Shown here in pieces: positions 44,353-52,633 of a stretch of 64,000 nucleotides of DNA. The stretch comes from Rhodocytophaga aerolata (lineage in GTDB: Bacteria; Bacteroidota; Bacteroidia; Cytophagales; 172606-1): assembly GCF_030503435.1 (NCBI RefSeq), contig NZ_JAUKPO010000004.1, forward strand, positions 62,001 to 126,000, in the 5' to 3' direction. The notes under the pieces are model-generated. The model made no database searches. It was not told the origin of the DNA and saw only the letters and a program-made list of their open reading frames with translations. The translations under genes and the position numbers were made by a program. Each line of letters starts with the position of its first letter. The first letter of the stretch is position 1.

Positions 44353-46755
44353 CTAATACTCATCTTTCGGCTTGTTGCCCATTTCCAGAATCAAGGTACC
44401 TCCATCAGTTACTGTCTTAAAAGAAACAAAAGGTTGATTGAGTTTTTTTCCATTCAGTGTAAAGGATTGCACATAGCTGTTTTCTTTACTATTGTTCCGG
44501 GCTTCTATCACAAACTGCTTTCCCTTATAGTATTTCTGGTTGAGCTCAATCGTAATCTTGGTGAAAAGTGGACTTCCTATGCCGAAACTGGGCTGCGTTT
44601 CCGTAAGGGCTTTTACATCAAACAAACCCATACTGGCCATTACATACCAGGCTCCTAATTGTCCCTGATCCTCATCCTGGCCATAACCGTAGCCGTGTAC
44701 GCCTTCTGTGCCATAGAATTCATTACAAATCGCTCTTGCCCATTTCTGTGTTAGAGAAGGCTTGCCGGAATGGTTGAACAGCCAGGAAATATGCAAATTG
44801 GGTTGGTTGCCATGATTATACAAGCCTTCTAATCCGGCAAAGGCATCAATATTCTTTCCACCCCCAAATACCGCTTTTTGGGAAACCGTGAAAATACTAT
44901 CCAGCCGGGCATTGAATTGGTCTTTGCCAACTTTCGCTACTAGACTTTCTGGTTCGTGGGGCACATAAAAGGTATATTGCCAGGCATTGCCTTCCTGAAA
45001 TCCTCGCCATACTTCTGTAGGCTTGAAGTTGTCTATGAACTTTCCATTGGCATATTTTGGCCGCAGGAACTGTGTCTTGGGGTCGTAGATCTGCTCCCAG
45101 GCTTTAGATAAACGCATCAGTTCTGTATAATCTTTCTCCTTGCCTAATAATTTGGCCCACTGACCTACCGCAAAAGAACTAAACGCATATTCGAGGGTGT
45201 GAGAGCCAGAAAAACGCCAGATTTCATCCGAAGCATCCGACTTATCTATATGATTGACAAAGCCATATTTTACAAAACGGTCTACATCCAGCTTTCCTGC
45301 CCCTCTCGGACGGTTATTTCCGTCTATTTCATTCTTTAAGGATGCCTCATAGGCCAGATTCACATCAAAATCACGGATGCCGCACATGTAGGCGCTGGCC
45401 ATTACTAGGCTGACAAAGTTGGTACCCACGCCAGATACATATTTGCTGTTGGCAATGCCATCACCCAGCCATCCGGCATCTTTGTATACCAGCAACTGGC
45501 TTTTTACAAACTCAGAATAATACTCCGGATAGGCTAATGCCCAGAGCTGTGTCAAGTTCCAGAAAGCACCCCAGATGGCATCGGAATTGTAATGATGGTG
45601 CTGCGGACGTTTATTTTTGTCTAAGGGTATTTGCCCAACAGTTCCATCATTTTTCGGATAGGCCCCGTTTACATCACTGGCTAGTCCACGGCCTAGTAAG
45701 GCATGATATAAGCCAGTATAAAATTTTACTTTGTCTGACCGGTTGGGAGTTTCCACTTGAATGCGGCCCAGATAGGTATTCCAGGTAGATAATGCCTGAT
45801 TTTTTGCCTGATCAAAAGTTAGATTGGCTGCTTCCGCTTGAAGATTTAAGCGGGCATTTTCAATAGACGTATAAGAAAGTCCGGCTTTGATGGTAATGGC
45901 TTCGTTGGCTTTGGTAGCAAACGTCAGATACATGCCTGCGCCTTCACCGGATAGTTCTTTTTTACCTGCCTGCTGCTCGTTTCCTTTAAATACCCCAAAA
46001 GCGGTTGGTTTCTTATCCAGGACAGCTGAAAAATACATGCTCACTTCTGCTCCTGCCTGATATTTCTGCACATATTCCGGAAGTGTGGTAACAAACCCTT
46101 CAATACGGCCATCGGGTGTCATATATACTTTCGCATCTTTTACCCGGCCACTTTCGCCCTGCCTATTGCCAATATCAAACAGAATATGTGATTCGTTGCC
46201 TGCCGGAAAGGTGTAGCGGTGAAAAGCCACCCGTTCAGTAGCAGTTAATTCTGCTTTTATTCCATACTCTTTCAATAGTACAGAATAATACCCGGATGTT
46301 GCCTGTTCGTCTTTGCGGTCGAATAGTGAACGGTAACCTTCTTGTGTATTTTCTAATTTGCCGGGAATCGTTTGCAATTTGCCTGTTATAGGTGCAAACA
46401 CTACTCCTCCAATTTGAAATTCATGGAAATTTGCAAAGCCTTCAATGGATTCGTGCCGGAAGTCATATCCTATGGCTTCCCATCCCGACTTATTTCCATA
46501 ATGGCCGTTGGTAGAAGGGGCTGCTTTGGCCATACCAAAAGGAACAGATCCTGGCGTAAAATGAAACCAGCGGCAATGTGCCGTTCCAATTAACGGATCA
46601 ACGAATGAAGTAAAATCAGTTTTAGCTGTTTGTGCAGTTGCAGAGTTTTGAAAGAAAAATAGCAAGAACACTATCATTGTCAACCATGCAACAGCTTGCT
46701 GAATGGCTAATAGCCACCTATTAACAATAGAACATGTAGAATTAGTATAGAACAT
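44353..46755 (-). CDS. Glycoside hydrolase family 92 protein (alpha-mannosidase)
   Basis: An 800-residue exported enzyme; the N terminus is a signal peptide (AWLTMIVFLLFFFQNSATAQ). GH92 enzymes are calcium-dependent exo-alpha-mannosidases acting on N-glycans and yeast mannan. SFVDPLIGTAHCRWFHFTPGSVPFGMAK opens the catalytic region; the (alpha/alpha)6 barrel fills residues 270-690, and EDQGQLGAWYVMASMGLFDV carries the family block. The usual GFSHTHLSGTG region reads GFANFHEFQIGG, so this may be a subfamily variant with altered specificity. The neighbouring kinase-isomerase fusion fits mannose release. Confidence 0.88.
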   Translation of the reverse strand: MFYTNSTCSIVNRWLLAIQQAVAWLTMIVFLLFFFQNSATAQTAKTDFTSFVDPLIGTAHCRWFHFTPGSVPFGMAKAAPSTNGHYGNKSGWEAIGYDFRHESIEGFANFHEFQIGGVVFAPITGKLQTIPGKLENTQEGYRSLFDRKDEQATSGYYSVLLKEYGIKAELTATERVAFHRYTFPAGNESHILFDIGNRQGESGRVKDAKVYMTPDGRIEGFVTTLPEYVQKYQAGAEVSMYFSAVLDKKPTAFGVFKGNEQQAGKKELSGEGAGMYLTFATKANEAITIKAGLSYTSIENARLNLQAEAANLTFDQAKNQALSTWNTYLGRIQVETPNRSDKVKFYTGLYHALLGRGLASDVNGAYPKNDGTVGQIPLDKNKRPQHHHYNSDAIWGAFWNLTQLWALAYPEYYSEFVKSQLLVYKDAGWLGDGIANSKYVSGVGTNFVSLVMASAYMCGIRDFDVNLAYEASLKNEIDGNNRPRGAGKLDVDRFVKYGFVNHIDKSDASDEIWRFSGSHTLEYAFSSFAVGQWAKLLGKEKDYTELMRLSKAWEQIYDPKTQFLRPKYANGKFIDNFKPTEVWRGFQEGNAWQYTFYVPHEPESLVAKVGKDQFNARLDSIFTVSQKAVFGGGKNIDAFAGLEGLYNHGNQPNLHISWLFNHSGKPSLTQKWARAICNEFYGTEGVHGYGYGQDEDQGQLGAWYVMASMGLFDVKALTETQPSFGIGSPLFTKITIELNQKYYKGKQFVIEARNNSKENSYVQSFTLNGKKLNQPFVSFKTVTDGGTLILEMGNKPKDEY

Positions 46756-46781
46756 TATTGTTTCAATTATTCATTTCCTAT

Positions 46782-46985
46782 TTAAGCTACCCCATTTACC
46801 ATTAAATCGAATAGCTTCATGGTTTTTGAATTCAACTTTATCTGCCAATAGTAGCTTCCCCCATCTAAGACAGCTATTTCATTTTTCGTCCAATTGCTGT
46901 GCTCCTCCTGTCGCCAAAAGCAATTGACGTAGATGATTTCGTCCCCATTATGATCAATAAATCCGTATAGTATGCATAGGGAATC
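46782..46985 (-). pseudogene. C-terminal fragment of a small Bacteroidota protein, in frame behind the kinase-isomerase stop
   Basis: Directly after the stop of the fusion gene, the same frame stays open for 67 codons and ends in DGGSYYWQIKLNSKTMKLFD then LMVNGVA and a stop. This ending (DGG-x-(Y/C)-(Y/F)-x(3)-(I/V)-N or K-x-x-...-K-x-(Y/F)-x-x-x-VNG-x-A) resembles C termini of small secreted Bacteroidota hypothetical proteins. There is no start codon in a sensible place. It is either the leftover of an inserted gene or a C-terminal extension cut off by the stop. Confidence 0.45.
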
Positions 46986-49676
46986 TTAACAATGATCATC
47001 CTTAACAAATGCTTTCACTACTTTTGCCCGACTATTTCCCTGATTGATGAGAAAATACGTTCCGGCTGCTGCTGGCACCACAAAGGTTTCTGCATAATGA
47101 ATGGTCTGCTCCAAGGTGCCGGTCCGGACGGTAATAGTGCTTCCTTCTACCAGACTTAAAATATGGCAGTGCCCCTCTGTGGCTATTTCAACTGTTGAAT
47201 CAAACTCGATGCGGTGTATGGCATAGAAATGTTCCGGGTGTGTCGAAAGGGATAGTAGTTGCCAGTCTGTTCCTTGTTTGATTACTTCTTGTCTGGAAAG
47301 TAATTCCTCCTGCACCTTCTCTCCTTTCCGCTCAAAATTCAGGTTTTGAAAAGCTCGATCAATGTTCAGCGGACGGGGTAACCCTTTCAGATCCAGACGC
47401 AGCCAGTCATACATTTTAAAGGTATAGATATACGGCGTGGCACTAATTTCCAGTACCATTGTATTCTTTCCGGAGCAGTGCACGGTACCGCTTGGAATAA
47501 GAAACAGATCATGTTTATGGGCTGGAAACGTCTGTACATAGTTTTCCACTTCCACTGGTGTGTTATTCTGGAAACTATCTTCTAACTTTGCTTTAAACTC
47601 AACTTGATCGATATTCTCCTGGAAACCTAAGTATACCTTTGCCTCTTCCCCGGCATCGAGAATGTAATAGGTTTCATCCTGCGTGAAGTTCTCTCCAAAA
47701 TGCTCTTTGATAAACTTTGTTGTCGGATGGCATTGCAGGGAGAGATTTCCTCCATCTATGGTATCCAGAAAATCGAACCGGATGGGGAATTCATAGTTAA
47801 ACCGCTTAGCTGCTTTTCCTAGCACAGAATCATGCCCGGCATACATCAGAAAGTCGAAGGATACTTCCAGCAAGCGGCGGTCACTTTCCAGAATAATTCC
47901 ATTTTCCGGAACAATCAGCTCAAACGACCAGGCATAATTCACTACGTCTTTGCTAAGACCTTCAATTCTGTCTTTGATCCACTTGCCTCCCCATACGCCA
48001 GGCTCAAACCAGGGCCGCACCCGGAACATATGGTGTGTCATGGATTGCATGGCATTTCTGAAGTCATCTCCCCTCATCCAGGTAATCTCTTCTATCCGCT
48101 GCTCATCTACTACTACATCTATGGAAGGAAGAATCTGCTGCTTATGTTTATTTAACACAACCCAGTCAACAAAGTAAAAGCGTTTGTATTGGGCACCTGG
48201 TTTGATGGGTTGCAGCGCCCCAATATTGCAGACATTGCCCGCACGGGAACGGAACTGAATCTCATTTTTAGGTACATCCAGATATATTAATGGGGCTTTC
48301 CAACGGGCTAAAGCCGCACCGCAACCATATAAAATATTAATGCCAGCCATTTCCGGCTTGAGCTTTTTCAGCCTTTCTGGATCAAAAAAAATGCTTAATT
48401 CACCTGGATAGAGTTTTCCAAAAATAGGATCATCTGCACCAAGATACGGTTCAACGAATTGGCTGATCTCCTTTTCATCCTTCCAGGCAGCATCTACACA
48501 TAGCCAGTTCACGCGGATTCCTTTGTGGAAGAATTGCTTATTCAGGTTGTTTATAAACTGTTCCCAAAGTACTCCTCCATATCCATCTATAATCACTTTC
48601 TCTTGTGTAATTATCCAATTAGCCAGACTCTCGAAGCCTGTGTGAATAGAGCCTGGTTCCAGTTTAAACGTCGGATAGATGTCATAGCCTTGAGGAGAAC
48701 CAGGTGATTTTTCAAGGGGCAATAGTGGCTGAAGGGTTTCCCGGAAGTGAGGGTTCCTGAGCTGTTTGCTCTCTTTCTGAATCAGTGGTTGCACGGCTCC
48801 CAGGATGGCAAGTTGACTGGTATGTTCTGTCATATGAATCTGGCAGGTATAGGTGGTTTGTTTTAACGTTTGCTGGAAAGGCTCCTTAAAATACTCATAA
48901 GCTTTTACTATATTTCCTCCAAAAATTATATGAGTAGGCTCAAATGAATCTATAATGGGAATAAGAAACTCGGCCAGGTTAGTGCCGAATTCATAAAAAA
49001 CCTGATAGGTCAATGCATCGGACGGATAGTAGTCTACGAGTTGTTTCACATTTTGCAGCGTAGACCCTTTAAGCGAATTGAACCTGTTGAGTAGCCAGCG
49101 GGTAGAAATATAGTCTTCGGCAATGCCCTCTTTGAACGGGAGATAATATAGAAACCCACCTTTTGGAACTCCTTGGCCTTCCGTTACTACCTGACCTTCT
49201 GCAAAAAAACCGCCCCCTAATCCGGTACCGATCGTTATGGCTAGCACTTTCTCTTTTTCCCAGCCATTTGCCTGAACACTGCCTAACAAAAATCCATGTG
49301 CATCATTTACAAAGTTTATTTGATTTGCTTGCACAGCTAGTTGGCTATTTAAATACGCAGCTATGGTGGCTCTGCAATTGATCCCAAACAAATGATCGTA
49401 CTTATGCAGGCTTTCAATAGTAGCTATTCCCTTCTCATACTGGAAAGGTCCTGGCATGGCAAATCCTATTCCATCAAGCGATTGTATATCGTTGTTCCGG
49501 CAGATCACCTCTATACTCTTTAGCCAGCCCTCCAAAATAAGCTCTGCTTTATCGCCACTATTGATTAGCTGCGTATGAACAGAAAGTTGAGATACAACCT
49601 GCTTATCACTTACCTCAATTAGCCCAGCTGAAATATGAGAACCGCCAATATCCAAACCAGCATAATACTTGTTCAT
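46986..49676 (-). CDS. Fusion of ROK sugar kinase and class I mannose-6-phosphate isomerase
   Basis: An 896-residue cytosolic protein with three parts. Residues 1-305 form an intact ROK kinase: DIGGSH phosphate loop (9-14), NFVNDAHGFLLG with the catalytic Asp, and TIGTGLGGGFF; the zinc motif of typical ROK kinases is absent. Residues 320-545 (IIDGYGGVLWEQFINNL, INILYGCGAALARW) are a domain found before the isomerase in long Bacteroidota PMIs; role unknown. Residues 560-896 are a type I PMI: LQCHPTTKF with Gln and His (about 648-650), and SGTVHCSG with His (about 733) in the zinc-binding cupin. It would turn a free hexose into fructose-6-phosphate. Starts at 49688 or 49676 are both possible, in one palindrome. 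Confidence 0.9.
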   Translation of the reverse strand: MNKYYAGLDIGGSHISAGLIEVSDKQVVSQLSVHTQLINSGDKAELILEGWLKSIEVICRNNDIQSLDGIGFAMPGPFQYEKGIATIESLHKYDHLFGINCRATIAAYLNSQLAVQANQINFVNDAHGFLLGSVQANGWEKEKVLAITIGTGLGGGFFAEGQVVTEGQGVPKGGFLYYLPFKEGIAEDYISTRWLLNRFNSLKGSTLQNVKQLVDYYPSDALTYQVFYEFGTNLAEFLIPIIDSFEPTHIIFGGNIVKAYEYFKEPFQQTLKQTTYTCQIHMTEHTSQLAILGAVQPLIQKESKQLRNPHFRETLQPLLPLEKSPGSPQGYDIYPTFKLEPGSIHTGFESLANWIITQEKVIIDGYGGVLWEQFINNLNKQFFHKGIRVNWLCVDAAWKDEKEISQFVEPYLGADDPIFGKLYPGELSIFFDPERLKKLKPEMAGINILYGCGAALARWKAPLIYLDVPKNEIQFRSRAGNVCNIGALQPIKPGAQYKRFYFVDWVVLNKHKQQILPSIDVVVDEQRIEEITWMRGDDFRNAMQSMTHHMFRVRPWFEPGVWGGKWIKDRIEGLSKDVVNYAWSFELIVPENGIILESDRRLLEVSFDFLMYAGHDSVLGKAAKRFNYEFPIRFDFLDTIDGGNLSLQCHPTTKFIKEHFGENFTQDETYYILDAGEEAKVYLGFQENIDQVEFKAKLEDSFQNNTPVEVENYVQTFPAHKHDLFLIPSGTVHCSGKNTMVLEISATPYIYTFKMYDWLRLDLKGLPRPLNIDRAFQNLNFERKGEKVQEELLSRQEVIKQGTDWQLLSLSTHPEHFYAIHRIEFDSTVEIATEGHCHILSLVEGSTITVRTGTLEQTIHYAETFVVPAAAGTYFLINQGNSRAKVVKAFVKDDHC

Positions 49677-49694
49677 ATGTTTAAACATATGAAC
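49671..49694. promoter_or_regulatory. Perfect 24-bp palindrome over the start codon of the kinase-isomerase gene
   Basis: The half-site GTTCATATGTTT is followed immediately by its exact reverse complement. It contains both candidate ATG codons of the fusion gene, 45 bases after the GntR stop. It is a likely operator for the GntR/UTRA regulator or a translation-controlling structure. Confidence 0.7.
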
Positions 49695-49738
49695 AAAGGT
49701 AACGAAATATTGCAATTGATTCTATAGCAAATGAAAAA

Positions 49739-50467
49739 TTAACTATTTCTTTTTATATCAATCGAGTAGGTGAATTTATCCCCTCTGTAGAATCCGATAT
49801 TGTATTCGATACTCCGGTTTCCGGCATCGTAGACCAGTCTTTTGCGGTATAAGACAGGGGAACCAGCCTGAATATTCAGGTATTTTGCCACGACATCATC
49901 GGCTGTAATAGCTTTTAGTTCTTCGCTGGAACGGCTGGGAAATACGGATAATTGTTGTTCTAAAAGTTGATACAAAGGTTGCTTAAAATTTTCTTGCCCG
50001 GTAAGTCCAACCCTGGGATGAAACCACGAAATAAAATACACAAAAGGTTCCTGATCATCGCCACGGAGCCTTTCTAACTTTACCAGCTTAGTACCTTTTT
50101 CAATCTGAAACGTGTCAGCCAGAATTGTATCAGCTGGTTCGGTGGTTACTTTCACCATATAGTTTTTTAACGATACCCCTTGCCTGGTCATTTCCTGCGT
50201 AAAGCTATGCCATTCGTCCAGATGGGTAGTGATGGTTTTAGGAGCTACCTGCGTACCTACCCCTTTTTTCCGGACAAGTAAGCCTTCCAGAACGAGTTTA
50301 TAAATCCCCTGCCTGACTGTATTCCTGGATACACCAAAACGTTTGGCCAGTTCTTCTTCTTTTGGCAGCAACTTTCCTCCGTCGTATTGTCCACGTTCCA
50401 CCAGTTCCCTGATCAGATCTTCGATTTGTTTATGCAGCGGGATGGGAGAAGAATGGTTGATTTTCAT
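49739..50467 (-). CDS. GntR family regulator with UTRA domain
   Basis: A 242-residue regulator of the HutC subfamily; the ATG at 50467 is used. The winged helix is at residues 8-75 (PLHKQIEDLIRELVERGQ; LPKEEELAKRFGVSRNTVRQ, with the recognition helix; GLLVRKKGVGTQV as wing). The UTRA ligand domain follows (95-240), with KLVKLERLRGDDQEPFVYF and AKYLNIQAGSPVLYRKRLV. UTRA proteins usually bind phosphorylated sugars. The gene lies directly before the kinase-isomerase gene (62 bases), so the regulator probably senses a hexose phosphate and controls this locus. Confidence 0.92.
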   Translation of the reverse strand: MKINHSSPIPLHKQIEDLIRELVERGQYDGGKLLPKEEELAKRFGVSRNTVRQGIYKLVLEGLLVRKKGVGTQVAPKTITTHLDEWHSFTQEMTRQGVSLKNYMVKVTTEPADTILADTFQIEKGTKLVKLERLRGDDQEPFVYFISWFHPRVGLTGQENFKQPLYQLLEQQLSVFPSRSSEELKAITADDVVAKYLNIQAGSPVLYRKRLVYDAGNRSIEYNIGFYRGDKFTYSIDIKRNS

Positions 50468-50936
50468 GCAGTACATCAGTTAAAGTAAACAGCTCAGTAA
50501 TAGAATCTCAAAGATGATAAAATTTATGTTGGCATACCATATTTCAGATTTGAGAGCCACTCATAGATATAGATCTCCCGTCAAAGAATACTACTATATG
50601 TTAGCTGTTATGGCATAAATCAGGTATTTTCAACAAGTCAATTATTGAAATAGGAGCCTATTTAGCTGATTAATCTCAGAAGATATACCCTGATAGTAGG
50701 TATTACCTACACTAGATTTTTTACTTCCCCTGGTCTAAAATATATATGACATGTGGTTTTCTGTACCCTCACTTAATATTATATACACTAATTTGTTAGC
50801 TAGACAGGTTATTTTCTGAGATGGAATGAAGTTAAATATAGAAGTAGTAAAACATTCAGCATCAGCAATTTAATACCTTAAGCAGGCAATACCTCTTTAA
50901 CTAGCATTACCTCTGCGAAAGGCAGCGTACCGGATA
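50468..50936. other. Intergenic region, 469 bases, no gene seen
   Basis: AT-rich region between the PfkB gene and the GntR gene, presumably holding the GntR promoter. CATCTTTG on the minus strand near 50510 misses the -7 consensus by one base. Nothing else stands out. Confidence 0.5.
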
Positions 50937-51839
50937 TTAAATATTTTCAGAGCCGGAATAATTTTTAATAAAGTTAAGGATGTAACTATCGGAAAATTGT
51001 GGAATAGCACCACTTTTTGTAGCGACAAGTGCACCTGTGGCACCGGCAAAGGCTAAAGCCTGCGATACACCCTCCCCTTTGAGCATCTTACTTAGAAAAG
51101 CGGCCAGGAAGGCATCTCCACTACCAATGGTATCAGCTACTTCCACACGATAGCCTCTGTGTTCTACAAATCCTTTTTCATCTAACAGAATAGCTCCCTT
51201 CTCTCCTCTGGTGATCAGCACTTTATCCAGCTTATAACGCATCTTGATATATTCCATGGCCTCGGTTTGGGAAATGACTTTACCAAACCAGCTCATAATT
51301 TCAATCAATTCGTAATGGTTCATTTTCACGATATCGGCATAGCTGAGCAGCTGCTCGATAAGTTTGGGTGAATAATGCGGTGGACGCAGATTAATATCGT
51401 ATACTTTTAGTTCAGCCAGGGCTATATATTTTGTTAAGGTATCATAGGTAGCTTTGCTTCTGGAGGCAAGACTGCCATAAATAAACAACTTACTTTGCGC
51501 AATCTGCTTGGCTACCTGTTCATCGTAAGCAATATAGTCCCAGGATACAGCCGGTGGAATTTCGTAGCTTACCTCTCTTTTGTTATCAATATTAGCTTTT
51601 ACTATACTTGTCGGGTGTGCATTATCCACTTGAATATGACTAGTAGCAATCCCTTTTTCTTTCAATACCTCCACTAACTTTTTTCCCAAAACATCATTGC
51701 CTATCCGGCTAATAAACAGGGGTGAAATGCCATTGTATGTCAGATGGATGGCTACATTCATTGGTGCCCCGCCAGGCATATCGCCACTAGGAAGCCTATC
51801 CCAAAGCATTTCACCAAAGCAGATAATTTGTTGATCCAT
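50937..51839 (-). CDS. PfkB family carbohydrate kinase, fructokinase-like
   Basis: A 300-residue ribokinase-fold sugar kinase. The ATG at 51839 is used (MDQQIICFGEMLWDRLPSG); the alternative TTG at 51851 is less likely. PfkB signature 1 is GGAPMNVAIHL (about residue 26) and signature 2 is VADTIGSGDAFLAAFLSKML near 240, with the anion hole and catalytic Asp. The N terminus looks like fructokinases of Bacteroidota sugar loci. It is upstream of the GntR gene on the same strand but 470 bases away, so it is likely a separate transcript of the same metabolic region. Confidence 0.9.
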   Translation of the reverse strand: MDQQIICFGEMLWDRLPSGDMPGGAPMNVAIHLTYNGISPLFISRIGNDVLGKKLVEVLKEKGIATSHIQVDNAHPTSIVKANIDNKREVSYEIPPAVSWDYIAYDEQVAKQIAQSKLFIYGSLASRSKATYDTLTKYIALAELKVYDINLRPPHYSPKLIEQLLSYADIVKMNHYELIEIMSWFGKVISQTEAMEYIKMRYKLDKVLITRGEKGAILLDEKGFVEHRGYRVEVADTIGSGDAFLAAFLSKMLKGEGVSQALAFAGATGALVATKSGAIPQFSDSYILNFIKNYSGSENI

Positions 51840-51934
51840 AGCATGTACCAAAATGTAAGGTTGAAGACAGAGTAAAGCGGTAGTTTTATAAACTGCAAAT
51901 GCAAAGCACTCTTTGAATACCGATATACGCTATA

Positions 51935-52357
51935 TTATCTGATAGGTAGTATATTTTTTAACGCATAGCGTAAATTTTCAACCGTTAGAGGTTTTTCTAC
52001 ATATCCTAATATCGGGAATAACTGGGCTTTGGCCTTCTCTTTATCATAGCTATGACTGCTCACCAGCAAAACGGATGTATAATTATGGCGCAGCCCTTCT
52101 ATATGGTAGAGCTCTGTTAAAAACTCATACCCATCTAATACAGGCATGGTAATATCCACGAGAATTAGTTCAGGACAATACCTATGGGGATGCTCCAGCG
52201 TAGGCATGCAGTATTCTTTGATATAACCTAACGCTTCAAAAGCAGAAGAACAGCAAATGATTGTTGCATCGGCAAAGAGTTCTTTAGCCGCCTCCTCCAT
52301 GATTATTCTACTAACCTTATCATCATCCACAATAAGCACTTGTCTTACTTTTTTCAT
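51935..52357 (-). CDS. Single-domain response regulator
   Basis: A 140-residue CheY-like receiver without an output domain. Acidic pocket DDD near residue 11, phosphoacceptor Asp in LILVDITMPVLDGYEF (about 73), Ser in VLLVSSHSY replacing the usual Thr, and the Lys of VEKPLTVENL. A loop of about 8 extra residues (CMPTLEHPHRYCPE) precedes the phospho-Asp strand. It may serve a histidine kinase encoded elsewhere; no kinase is adjacent. Confidence 0.9.
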   Translation of the reverse strand: MKKVRQVLIVDDDKVSRIIMEEAAKELFADATIICCSSAFEALGYIKEYCMPTLEHPHRYCPELILVDITMPVLDGYEFLTELYHIEGLRHNYTSVLLVSSHSYDKEKAKAQLFPILGYVEKPLTVENLRYALKNILPIR

Positions 52358-52633
52358 AGCTTTTTGCTTAGGTCAATAAGAGATTTGTTAGCTCCTTAAG
52401 CTAATAACTGTTTCACTGGTATGGCTGCCATACGTCTATGCCTACCTCTTAATAACAGATTGGCCATTGTTATTGGTACATTAACTGCTTTGCGTATCAT
52501 AATATTCACTACTCAATGTAGCATTTATTTCCTATGCCCGACTATCCTATAAAGAATTTCTTTATTCAATAAAGCTAGATACTAGCAATACTGACTGAAC
52601 AACAATCATGTTAAGCCAGTATTGCCAGGAGTA

